The notes under the pieces: model-generated | Databases searched by the model: none | What the model was told of the DNA's origin: nothing | The model's input: only the letters and a program-made list of their open reading frames with translations | Position numbers and translations under genes: made by a program | In this document: one piece after another, positions 1-9,200 of the stretch | How the letters are laid out: every line of letters starts with the position of its first letter | How positions within the stretch are numbered: the stretch's first letter is position 1 | Assembly (NCBI GenBank): GCA_016223135.1 | Contig: JACRPQ010000013.1 | Location: 105,058 to 169,057, forward strand | Origin: Chloroflexota bacterium | GTDB taxonomy: Bacteria > Chloroflexota > Anaerolineae > Anaerolineales > Villigracilaceae | DNA: 64,000 nt | Direction: 5' to 3'

Positions 1-360
1 ATGGAAGCGCGGGCACTCGCGTTGATGGGGCAGAAGATGAAAGCGGCGCAACTTCTGTATGGGGATGAGGTCGGCGGCGCTATCGTCCCTGAAGAAGATG
101 GAGATATCTTGATGAAACTGGCGCGCGAAGCGCTTGAGACCGCCGACTTGCCTGATCTGCAATCTCTGTTTGCGGATGAAGTGATTGTCTCCAATTCACC
201 GATGGGATGCCCGACGGCTCCGAGCGCGCCGCTGCCTGTTCCAGAAGCACCCACAGTCGTATCCTGGGCAGACTGGATGTCACAAAGGAACGTTGCAGTG
301 CGGTCTGGCAACCGTGGACGATCCAGGCAGGCGGCGCAAAATCAAATCTCGCTGTTCTAA
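1..360 (+). CDS. Hypothetical protein with C-terminal clamp-binding-like tail (possibly 5'-truncated)
   Basis: An open frame starts at the first base of the window with ATG, so the true start may lie outside. The 119-residue product is acidic and helical in its first half. It has a proline-rich linker near residues 65-85, then a basic stretch. It ends in QISLF, which matches the QxSLF type of beta sliding-clamp binding motif (established motif; use here is inferred). No catalytic domain is recognised. The next gene on the same strand starts about 100 bases downstream, so the two may be cotranscribed. Function unknown; a replication or repair accessory role is only a guess. Confidence 0.5.
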   Translation: MEARALALMGQKMKAAQLLYGDEVGGAIVPEEDGDILMKLAREALETADLPDLQSLFADEVIVSNSPMGCPTAPSAPLPVPEAPTVVSWADWMSQRNVAVRSGNRGRSRQAAQNQISLF

Positions 361-463
361 AGTCCCGCATTCTATAGCCGAAATTGGTTATGAAGAATGC
401 GGGGAAACGACACCAGCCCGGGTGGGATGCCCGAGCTGGTGTATTCTATTCAGGAGGATCACG

Positions 464-892
464 ATGGAAGGAAAACCCAGATGCAAAAAGTGTGGTCGGG
501 CTTTGAAGTCTCCTGCCAGCATCGCCAGGGGAATGGGACCCAAATGCGCGGGAGTTGCCGGTGCGCGCGGAAAGAGTGTGCGTGTCAGAATGAAGCGGAG
601 TTCGGGAAAGGTATACCAGGGCATAGGCACAAGGAGCAAACAGATGCTTCTATTGCCTGGCGAATTACCCGCTAAACCATTGAGCAAGCGAGAGCAATAT
701 CGCCGGCGGCGGGAGGAACGCAGACGGATGTTCGAAATGCGTGAGGCGTTCCAATGCGGCTTGCTGTTGCCGCAGCGCAAGCCGCTGGTGTACGTTCCGC
801 TGAAGGATGGCAACTGGAAGGAAACCCCAAGCGGCAGAGTCATCTCACACGAAAGATTGCAGGAGTATCTGAGGCGATACCGGTTCATCTAA
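464..892 (+). CDS. Small zinc-binding protein, DUF6011-like
   Basis: The product is 142 residues. The N-terminus carries CKKCGRALKSPAS followed by GMGPKC, the Cys-x2-Cys...Gly-x-Gly-Pro-x-Cys pattern of DUF6011-type zinc ribbons. The rest is strongly basic, with an Arg-rich stretch near residues 70-85, which suggests nucleic-acid contact. The start at 464 is chosen because AGGAGG lies 7 bases upstream; the longer open frame to 185 has no such site. A strong terminator follows 7 bases after the stop. Such small zinc proteins are common in mobile elements. Its role here is not known. Confidence 0.65.
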   Translation: MEGKPRCKKCGRALKSPASIARGMGPKCAGVAGARGKSVRVRMKRSSGKVYQGIGTRSKQMLLLPGELPAKPLSKREQYRRRREERRRMFEMREAFQCGLLLPQRKPLVYVPLKDGNWKETPSGRVISHERLQEYLRRYRFI

Positions 893-898
893 ACAGCA

Positions 899-931
899 AG
901 CCCCTGATGGTGAAAATCAGGGGCTTTTTTG
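899..931. terminator. Rho-independent terminator
   Basis: A perfect 10-bp stem (899-908 with 916-925) closes a 7-base loop and is followed by T6. It terminates the plus-strand gene ending at 892. It also separates that gene from the minus-strand operon ending at 1026. Confidence 0.85.
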
Positions 932-1025
932 TTTTAAGCACTTATACATGATATTTTTAAAAACTCCCCGAAATTGCTTGATTTCTTTCTCTTTCAGCAC
1001 GCGGAAGGTCTCGCTGGAGAGCATT

Positions 1026-2225
1026 CTATGGGTTTGAACCCGCAGCATCTTCTATTCGCTTCATCACTAGACTGATAACTACCAGTTGGTCGAGAGCCTC
1101 ATAAGGACCAATCTTTACCCATTCTTTATCTTTGGGTTCATGCCCTTTTGGATGTCGGAAAGCCATAAAAACTCCAATTCCCAAATGACCATAACCTCTC
1201 TGTTCGTTTTGTTGAGAACGATAATCTGGCGATGTTGATTCGAGAGGATTAAGTCTTATCACAGGTTTTAGATTTTCATCTTTGGCATTCGGATCGCCCA
1301 AAATCTTTTTCACAGCCTGGACCTCAGTAATATTAATGTCGCCCGAACATTTTCGAAGAAAATCGAAAAAGACTTTGCAAGCCTCAAAGACGGCACTAAA
1401 GTAACTGCCGTTCTTGAAATCTTCCTCGGCTATTTTTCTAATACTGGGATGCAATGGATAAAAATCAAACAGCATTATAGGGTCAGGTCTGCTTGTTTGC
1501 TGCATCAGTGCTTCATAGAGCAAAACCAATTCCCACTCAGATAAAATCCGTCTGGTGTCGAACTCCTCCGCCTTATTGAGTAAGATGGTGTCAGAAATGC
1601 TTTCAAATTGTGACCAGTACTGGCTTTTATCAACCTTTTCTCCATATCTTTCTGACCACCATAAAATAACAAGGGTGTCCGTTATATCAACTGGTTTCAA
1701 CAAGGGTAAATCAATTTTCTCTCCCAGTTCTCTAAGCGCGGCGTTGAATAGCATTTGCCTCGCAACAGAGCCTTTGACGTGTGAAGAAATGTCGCTGATC
1801 AGAGTCTCTCTCGCTTCGCTGCTCTCCAGCGCGGAAGCACCCAGCGCCATTAGGAAAACCTGTTCTGGAAAGCGGAACGGTGAAAATCTATCGTCCTGAC
1901 CGACACTCAATTCTTGGAGCATCTTTACGGTCTTTTCCACATACGACTCGCTTATCGAGAGTTGAAGGTGTTTCCGAAGCCAGATGAAAAAAAGCAAAGG
2001 ACCGATATTGCGTTTGTATACCCAGGCAGACTCCTCCTGAACCCAAGAATCCAACCGCTGAAGCACATCCTGAAGCAACAGCGATTGCGCCCCTCTTTCA
2101 TGAGCGAAAGCATAAGCCAGCCAGGAGGCTACGAAAGGGTCCCATTCCTGGTCAAGTTCGTTTTTGCGCACAAGCAAGGCACGCTTAACGTCTCCGCGGT
2201 ATTGAAGTAGGTTTAAAGAAACCAT
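1026..2225 (-). CDS. HEPN/Ymh-type protein, putative effector of the split Argonaute
   Basis: The product is 399 residues. The N-terminal 240 residues are helical and not recognised. The last 145 residues resemble the Ymh family (TIGR02391/Hypoth_Ymh): YPLHPSIRKIAEEDF, then FMAFRHPKGH, then a final helix. R357-x4-H362 is the catalytic signature of HEPN ribonucleases, and HEPN proteins are known toxins in abortive defence. The ATG at 2225 overlaps the PIWI gene by 13 bases, so the two are translationally coupled. It is the last gene of the DISARM operon. By analogy with short Argonautes that license a toxic partner, it may be the effector (inference). The HEPN placement is fairly secure; RNA cleavage is untested. 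Confidence 0.7.
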   Translation of the reverse strand: MVSLNLLQYRGDVKRALLVRKNELDQEWDPFVASWLAYAFAHERGAQSLLLQDVLQRLDSWVQEESAWVYKRNIGPLLFFIWLRKHLQLSISESYVEKTVKMLQELSVGQDDRFSPFRFPEQVFLMALGASALESSEARETLISDISSHVKGSVARQMLFNAALRELGEKIDLPLLKPVDITDTLVILWWSERYGEKVDKSQYWSQFESISDTILLNKAEEFDTRRILSEWELVLLYEALMQQTSRPDPIMLFDFYPLHPSIRKIAEEDFKNGSYFSAVFEACKVFFDFLRKCSGDINITEVQAVKKILGDPNAKDENLKPVIRLNPLESTSPDYRSQQNEQRGYGHLGIGVFMAFRHPKGHEPKDKEWVKIGPYEALDQLVVISLVMKRIEDAAGSNP

Positions 2226-3511
2226 GCTTTGTCCGCCAGCAAGCCCAGTTGGGCTACATGTTGACTCCAGGTGTCAACGCCTATCTCGGCAATCAAATCC
2301 GCAATCAAGCGGGAATAGTTCAACGTGGCCGGCACCGATTGAGCATTAAAGCCGCGCCAGTTTACAGCAACAAATTCATAAACCTGTCGCGTCAATCGTT
2401 GAAATTCGCTTATCGGCAGCGTTGACCGGGTGTCAAAGCCAATTTCAAACAAGCGGGGGACACCCCTGCGGTTGCGAGTTTCTTCACCTGTTCGGAAATC
2501 TCGCTTGCGACCATCTAGAAAGAGCAAGGCACTCGTTTCAGAAAGGTTTACTTTAATACCAGGTTGAGGAACGTAACTCGCATGTGCAGTGTCGAACAGA
2601 TGATAACTGCTGTATTCGTTCAAGTGGAGAATGGCATAGGGAATATTTGCGCCCAGCAATTTCATCGCTTGCTCTGCTGCATAGAACTCGCGGAATTTCC
2701 CTGGCTTTTTACACAGGTGTATCACGATTTCATCAGGTTGTCGGTTTAGTTGAGTATATTCACGACACGCCTTCACGATAACGCTTGCCAGCGACTCTTG
2801 ATACGCTTCCCGATTTTCCCAATAAACTGGCTGGGGAGCAATGCTCGAAAAGAACAGGTAATCTCCATCGCTGCTGAAAAGCGTAACGAAACCGACTACC
2901 ATTCGCTTTTGTTCGTCCTGAGCGCGGCTTATGCCTAGCACCAGGCTCTTTTGTTTCTGCGAAGACAAAACTGTCCAGGGTGTTCCGCCAATTTTGGCGT
3001 ACATTTGTAGCGCAATGTTTTCAAGTGTCCAGGGCAATTGAGATGGATTGCGGAGTTTTTCCTGCGTAACAAATTGGCTGGGGATGCCAAGACCAATCAA
3101 AATGGACTTGGCGCTGGTATAGAAGGCAGGGTTGCGCGTTGAAGCCAACAGAAGCACGATGTCCGGCTGGGCGTCCCGAACCAGGCCACGAATATTTTTA
3201 TCCAGTTGCTCCGGCGTTTCTCCTGGAATGCCGCGTTCACCACAAATGGTTAACGGAATCCGAAACAATTTGTGAAAGCCCGCAAAAGACCCGTTCCCGT
3301 TTTGCAGACCGCCAACGACGGTTTGCTTCGCGCCTTGTAGATTTGCGGGGTAAATCACCAGACAGTTCACTTTGTCTTTTCCCAACGTCATCGCATCGTA
3401 TGGACCATAGTTCTGGATGCCGCGGCGTGGATAGTAATCCCGTTGACTGAGGGAGGAAGCGCTGAATCGCAAAGCCGGGGCTGAAAGTTTTTCGCCAACA
3501 AAATACAGCAT
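2213..3511 (-). CDS. MID-PIWI protein, slicer-inactive short/split prokaryotic Argonaute
   Basis: The product is 432 residues with only MID and PIWI halves. In MID (about residues 110-180), Y131, K135, Q146 and K173 fit the Y-K-Q-K set that holds a guide 5' phosphate. The linker KIGGTPW is typical of Argonautes. In PIWI (about 185-432), LVLGIS has Ser195 where the first catalytic Asp belongs, and IVIHLCKK lacks the R-D-G aspartate, so slicing should be lost. A C-terminal PATLNYSRLIADLI motif matches the Argonaute tail. It starts 11 bases after the gene for an N-L1-L2-like partner, like the two-gene Archaeoglobus fulgidus Argonaute. The HEPN gene overlaps its end. Confidence 0.82.
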   Translation of the reverse strand: MLYFVGEKLSAPALRFSASSLSQRDYYPRRGIQNYGPYDAMTLGKDKVNCLVIYPANLQGAKQTVVGGLQNGNGSFAGFHKLFRIPLTICGERGIPGETPEQLDKNIRGLVRDAQPDIVLLLASTRNPAFYTSAKSILIGLGIPSQFVTQEKLRNPSQLPWTLENIALQMYAKIGGTPWTVLSSQKQKSLVLGISRAQDEQKRMVVGFVTLFSSDGDYLFFSSIAPQPVYWENREAYQESLASVIVKACREYTQLNRQPDEIVIHLCKKPGKFREFYAAEQAMKLLGANIPYAILHLNEYSSYHLFDTAHASYVPQPGIKVNLSETSALLFLDGRKRDFRTGEETRNRRGVPRLFEIGFDTRSTLPISEFQRLTRQVYEFVAVNWRGFNAQSVPATLNYSRLIADLIAEIGVDTWSQHVAQLGLLADKAWFL

Positions 3512-3522
3512 ACCTTACCTCG

Positions 3523-4260
3523 CTACAAAATCACAGGAAAGGGAACGGATTCCAATTGCGCCTGTCCACCACACGGCAAAAGGAAAGTGTGAAACTCCTG
3601 AGCAAATGGAAGCAGATAACTGTGCATGCGTATTTGGGAGATTTGCAGGTTGAAGCGGGTTGTGCCGCGCAGGAATTCTTCCTGAACGACCAATGCTTCG
3701 TTTAGCGCGTTTCTTGCGCGCATTTGCGGCATGTTGAGTGGAGTGCCGTTTTCATCCTGATAAGCCCAGGTTGCGTCCACAACCAATCCCAGGGACTCTA
3801 CAGCAGGGTAATAAGCGCAGCGTAAATCATACCCGGCGAAAACTTTGACCTTTCCCTGTGTTGTTATCCCCTTTGGAGACAGTTGAAATATCTCCGCTCT
3901 AGCATCAAAACCCTTCGGGGAAATTTTTCTTCTTTGCCAAAAGCCTTTGGATAAGGCTGATGCAATGAGTCCCTCCAATACCACACGTGCGGCGAGCACA
4001 GGTGTGTCCTTTAGAAGCATCTGGCTCTTCTCAAAGCCCCTGGCTAACAGAAATGTGACTGATTCCTGACCGTATCCGTACACGCGGTCGTTATGGGCGT
4101 ACACGGAAACCTGTGCCTGTGCGCTGTCTATTTCGTTCCTCAATGACCGCAAGTCAACGGCTTTTGCCCGCGAGGTGACCATCACCTGCACAGGCTCATC
4201 AGGCAATATCACCGGGAAAATGTTGGTATAAATGCCGGGTTGTAATTGCACTTGGCTCAC
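3523..4260 (-). CDS. N-L1-L2-like (APAZ-like) Argonaute partner
   Basis: The product is 245 residues and mostly beta. The stretch KVFAGYDLRCAYYPAVESL followed by LVVDATWAYQDENG resembles the strand-rich L1/N segment of Argonautes, where a guide-target channel wall is formed. There is no PAZ pocket and no fused SIR2, TIR or nuclease domain, unlike most APAZ proteins. Size and position directly before the MID-PIWI gene match the AfAgo-N/AfAgo pair. A GGAGG lies just ahead of the ATG at 4260. The call rests on context plus weak fold-level resemblance. A structure prediction of the pair would settle it. Confidence 0.6.
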   Translation of the reverse strand: MSQVQLQPGIYTNIFPVILPDEPVQVMVTSRAKAVDLRSLRNEIDSAQAQVSVYAHNDRVYGYGQESVTFLLARGFEKSQMLLKDTPVLAARVVLEGLIASALSKGFWQRRKISPKGFDARAEIFQLSPKGITTQGKVKVFAGYDLRCAYYPAVESLGLVVDATWAYQDENGTPLNMPQMRARNALNEALVVQEEFLRGTTRFNLQISQIRMHSYLLPFAQEFHTFLLPCGGQAQLESVPFPVIL

Positions 4261-4320
4261 TGCAAACCTCCGTCTTCTTCATTCTTCGCTTATTTCGCGG
4301 CTTTAGTTATTTCCACGCTC

Positions 4321-4389
4321 CTAGGTATGACCGCAGATACAGGTATTATGCTCTTCATCCCAGTGAAAGGAATGGCAGTAGAAAGCCAT
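4321..4389 (-). CDS. Possible 22-residue Cys/His microprotein
   Basis: A small frame begins 8 bases after the drmB stop, within the 136-base gap before the Argonaute module. Its product has CHSFHWDEEHNTCICGH, a dense Cys/His set that could hold one metal ion. No clear ribosome binding site is seen. It may be a remnant or chance. Confidence 0.28.
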   Translation of the reverse strand: MAFYCHSFHWDEEHNTCICGHT

Positions 4390-4396
4390 AGATTGA

Positions 4397-6277
4397 TTAT
4401 TCAAAGAAGGCAATCTTAGCATTACTTATTGTACCTATCAGCACTGCCCTATCAAGGTATCTGTTTCCCTTTTCACACGATGTTTCAGGGGCAAAAGTAC
4501 AGGCATGGCAGGCTGCAGCGTGTAGGGTCGCGTTTCCATACTCAGGTTTATGCTCGGAGCATGTCGGATCGGAAGTGCAAAGAGTGGCGGCCTCCAAGGC
4601 GGATTCTATGTGATAACCCAATAATTCCGGCAAGCCCAGATTGACCAAGCCGCCGAGGGTCCCTTCGCTGTCTGGCGCTGAAGTGTAAAGTAGAATGCCT
4701 GCCATGGGGCCGCCATCGTCTTCCGGGGCACGGGAATAAATCCTCTCTCGAATGCTGGCTTGTGTATAACCACTTTCCAGGATAATCTGTCTCATCAAGA
4801 TATGACTGAATGTGTGTAGAAGTATATAACGCATTCCTGGGAAGTTGGCAGATGGATTTGAAAAATTGCGCATCTTGCGCCATTCTTTGTGCGCGGCAAA
4901 AAAAGTACGTTCCTGTTCTTGCACCGCCGGCCTCGAAAGCCAGGATTGAATCTTTGATTCATCGAATTGGATAAAAATGCCTTCTCCGCGCACCTCGACA
5001 GCAGGAACCCAATTCAGTTTTGAGCGGCTCAACGGTGCGGTATCAATTCTTTGTTCCTCATCGAGTTCATCCAATTCACCGGGAGAATCGATTCGGGTAA
5101 AGCCGGCCAATGCTTTTACTTCTCTTAGGCGATCAGCCAACACAACCTTCGAAATCAAAAATCTGTATTTTTCAGGAGCAGGCATTTTCCTGATCTGGAA
5201 ATCTGTTGACCTTAATTGATCGTTGCCGGATGAAAACGCAGCCCATTCGGGAAGCACGAGATCTGGATATTGTTCTACTTCTTCATTGACTGCACGGGAT
5301 TCCTTTTTGCTTTTGATGATCTCGAGAATTTCCTCCAGGGAACACCCTGCAAAGGACTTAAGATCGCCTCTCTTCTGAGCATACTTGAGGGCGTCCAGAC
5401 TATCAACGTCATTTAGTATTCCCCAATGATCATCCACCAATACAGATAATTTATCGGTGGTGGCGGGAATGGCAATCGTACTCAGAATCTGTGGAAACCA
5501 CAGGTTGGACGCGCCCAATAGAATAGGGCGCATTTTCAGGTTACAGCCATCGGGATCATAATCATGCAAATGAGGTCTTCGGGCGGTGCAAACAGGCATT
5601 TTTTCGCGATTGTCACGCCCAAATGCTTCCGCCATTTGACGACGAATTCCACAGGTCTCACATTGGATGAACAGGTCGCGCGCTTCGCCCGAGGGACCGT
5701 ATTCCTGCAGGGTTATGCTGGGAGTTCCTGAACAGAGTTTCTCGCCAAAGTAATGGACAAACTCCATCCAGGGAAAATCGTCCAAATGACCCTTTTCGCA
5801 CGCTACAAGAAAACGGGCGGGTAATGCCGTTGGAGCCTTGTTTTTAGCAAACTTGCAGTTTGCATGAGCATAACGTGTCCGATCTGGGCGATAACGATTT
5901 GCGTGGAGTTCAAATAGATTTGTGTCCAGTGATGCCAAGGTCCGGCATGCCGGGCAAACCATCCATTTGGGAAATGTTCCCACAGGTACGCCGATTAGGG
6001 CTTCCTGCTCCAGTGGGTTGACAGATTGATCTGGGCTGGAAGGCAGGGAATACATCCTTTGGATGTGCGGACCAATCGCTGCCCTCAAACCGAGCAGGAG
6101 TCGATCTTCTTTTATCTCGTGAACGTAATTGGGATCCTGTGTCCAGTCATCCAATCCAGATACGATGACCGAAATTTGAGGTAAATCCACGATCGCGCCA
6201 ACACCAAAACTGTAAAGCAACTGGCTTGGATTCAGTTCTCCAACGCGGAAGTTGTTGGGATAATTATTGGGTGTCAT
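4397..6277 (-). CDS. drmB: DISARM protein DrmB (DUF1998)
   Basis: The product is 626 residues. An early zinc pair appears in MVCPACRTLASLD, and a second cluster in the middle. The C-terminal DUF1998 region has LLHTFSHILMRQI, a GILLYTSAPDSEGTLGG stretch, then CTSDPTCSEH and CHACTFAPETSCE, which are typical metal ligands. DrmB forms the core DISARM complex with helicase DrmA and helps block incoming DNA. The ATG at 6277 overlaps the drmA stop by 4 bases. In known class 1 loci drmC (phospholipase D fold) normally follows; here the split Argonaute takes that place. Confidence 0.88.
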   Translation of the reverse strand: MTPNNYPNNFRVGELNPSQLLYSFGVGAIVDLPQISVIVSGLDDWTQDPNYVHEIKEDRLLLGLRAAIGPHIQRMYSLPSSPDQSVNPLEQEALIGVPVGTFPKWMVCPACRTLASLDTNLFELHANRYRPDRTRYAHANCKFAKNKAPTALPARFLVACEKGHLDDFPWMEFVHYFGEKLCSGTPSITLQEYGPSGEARDLFIQCETCGIRRQMAEAFGRDNREKMPVCTARRPHLHDYDPDGCNLKMRPILLGASNLWFPQILSTIAIPATTDKLSVLVDDHWGILNDVDSLDALKYAQKRGDLKSFAGCSLEEILEIIKSKKESRAVNEEVEQYPDLVLPEWAAFSSGNDQLRSTDFQIRKMPAPEKYRFLISKVVLADRLREVKALAGFTRIDSPGELDELDEEQRIDTAPLSRSKLNWVPAVEVRGEGIFIQFDESKIQSWLSRPAVQEQERTFFAAHKEWRKMRNFSNPSANFPGMRYILLHTFSHILMRQIILESGYTQASIRERIYSRAPEDDGGPMAGILLYTSAPDSEGTLGGLVNLGLPELLGYHIESALEAATLCTSDPTCSEHKPEYGNATLHAAACHACTFAPETSCEKGNRYLDRAVLIGTISNAKIAFFE

Positions 6278-9200
6278 TCCTGAGGTTCCTCCCCTTCCAC
6301 AATCTTTACTGGGGTTCTTAGCTCATAGTTGTTCAAGATCAAAGTCACAGGAGGCTCGACATCCCGCAAGCTGGTAAGACAGGTAAACATATCTTTTTCC
6401 CTGCCGGGTGGAACCAGCAATCCTATGGTATGTCCATCATTCTCTGTTTTATACCCAAGCGAGCCCCCGCCCCGCGAGATTGTTGTAGCGTTCGCAAGCC
6501 AGTTCGAGATTCGAAGATTGAGTTCTTCGCGGATGATTTCTTCCAATTCAGAATTGAATGTAATATTGGCTGCCCGTTGGCTGATTTCGTTCATGGCGCG
6601 AATGATGAAGTCGTGTCCTGCCTTCAACGAGCCTGCATCTCGATTACCGTTGAACTTATCACCCAGGAGGCGCACATAAGAGACCAGCAAAGCGCTCAAG
6701 CCGCGATCCATGGCGCGGGCGGAAAATGGCGTGACAGAAAGCGGCTCCACCTGTTGATACAACGTAGCATGATAATGTTCGAAACGCTCAAAATGGCTTA
6801 GATCGCGTGGGCGCACCCAGTTGTATACGGTACAGACCAGACCCGGGAAACGACGCCCGATACGGCTGGTGGCTTGAATGTATTCAGCAGTGTATTTCGG
6901 TTGACCTGTAACCACCATCAATCCCAGTCGCGGAACGTCCACGCCGACCGAGATCATATTCGTGGCAAGAAGAACGTCGATCGGTATTTCTGAGTAATCA
7001 ATCTTTTCCTTGGTCTTGGATTTCGTCTGTCTTTCTTTTTCCGTGTTGGGATCGAAGACCGCATTCAAGCGATCCAGGGTTTCAGGAATATCGGTCGCGC
7101 CAACACGAGATGTTAATTCCTTAATGCTGTTGGTATGGAACTTTCTGTTTTCCATGCCGCGTTTGTCCATTTGACGCAAGCGAGTGCTAATCGCGTCGTC
7201 CACAAGACGCCTTAGCCCACCAAGCTCACGCATGGCGTTGAAGTAACCGATCAAGGTCATGTAGGGATCGGCTGCTCCTCCGTATTTTTTATAAAGGAAT
7301 TGCGCAGCGGACAAAAAGGCGGAATAGACGCGGATCATGACAACTTTTGCCTGCACGCCTGGAGCACAAACTCCAAAATACAAACGCCCTGGAGTCTCCT
7401 CTGATGGAGAGATTTGACGCGAGAAGAAGTTATCCTCGATATCCAAGCCTGAGGGCGGGAATATATTGGCTTTCCGCATATATAGCGCATGGACCTGTTC
7501 GGATGCTCTCCGAATGGTTGCGCTGGATGCAATCACTTTTGGGCGTACGATCTTGTGTTGATACTCCCATGTGGAGAGACCATCTATAGCCGTTTCGTAC
7601 AAACCAACCAATGTCCCCAGTGGACCGTTGATCAAGTGAAGTTCATCCTGGATAATCAAATCCGGCGGGCGGAGCGGACCGCGTTCTTCGCTCTTAACGG
7701 CAGGCAGACCGCTCTGCTTATGTGCAGGGTGGGATTCGGAATCATCGATGTCCGGGGAGCGAAAGCCATGCCGCGGGCAATAAGCATTGACTTTGCCAAA
7801 AAGCATTTGCACTTCGCCCTTCCAGGGCATTTGGGCAAATTTATCCACGGTTGCTATCAACAGGGAAGGCAGGCGACGATAGACTTCTTCGTCCACAACT
7901 ACCACGGGGAGTCCTTCCCCCTTCGCATTCCGTTCATTGAACTCACATTTGGATGATGGACAATACACATAGGTACGGCCTGCGCCAGCCTTAAACGTCT
8001 CGACCTGAATATCTCGACCAGGGATTAAGGTCTCGCCACACCAAGGGCAGTTGGTTAGTTGATGAGGTGTGCCACTGCCGCCGATTGCCGAACTGCGAAA
8101 ACTTCCCCCCCGTCGATATTCCTTGACAACCTGATCGCTCTCATCCGTCCAGTTTGGCGTGCTGCGCATACCGATCCACAAACCGATGCGGAAGGGTTCG
8201 TTCCCCCATTTTCCGATATCCGATTTACGAATCAGTTCGCACGCACAGATCAAGGCAGTAGCGCGTTGGAATTGTTGCAATGTCAGCAGGCGCAACGTGT
8301 AACGCATGAGGACGGTTACTCCAGCGCTGCCATCATATTCTCCCATCCTGCCTTGTAAACGGCGGATGGCAAGTGTGAAGGCTGTGAGCCCCAAATAAGC
8401 TTCTGTTTTTCCGCCGCCAGTGGGGAACCAGAGAACATCGGCAATCGCAGAGGTGGGATCACTTCGTTCGGGATGAGTTGGATCCACCATGCCAGGAAGG
8501 TTGATCAGGATAAAGGCAAGCTGGAACAGGTACCAGGTCCGATTTTGAGGCGTGTCAATTTCCTCCAGTGTTTGGTTTTTCTTTTGCCTCACTGATAAGG
8601 TATACAAGGAGTGAACACGTTGCTGCCACATGGCGCGATTGGCAAAGCGGAAGGCATCCGCCGCCTGCGGATTTGTATCCAACAGGGCAATCGCATTCTC
8701 GAGTCGGGAAAGTATCCGCTGACAGTTTTCGACGACCGTTTTGGCTTGATTAGTATAGGGCTGTAGGTCAGGTACGGGTGAAATAGCGCGGGCTTGAATT
8801 GAGTCGAGCCAAATGCGGTATGCAATCAAAAGAGGAGAAAGTGCAACGCTGAATTGACCATCGGGAATCTCGGACAGTGTCTTCATATCCAATACAACAC
8901 CTTTGAGACCAGGTACATCATCGGGATCGGGCGCAATGGTCTTGGGAAGTTCGTAAGTCGGCGCGGTATCCGTTTTGATACGCACGGCGCGATCAAAACT
9001 GCCCTCCAGCAGTTCAACATGGGTGGCGACTCCGTGACCCACCGCAAACTCAACTTGCTTTCGATACACCATTTGCATGGCAAGGTCTTCTGGATTTGCA
9101 TCGCCGCGGACATTCATGCGGCGGATGAAGATTGGCTCGCCGTCTGGAGCTTCGACAGTCAACTCGGGTTGGAATATCCACGCCGTATCCTTGAGTTGAC

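Noticed and set aside
1026..4260. Standard drmC after drmB
   Set aside because: No HKD phospholipase motif is found in any of the three downstream proteins.
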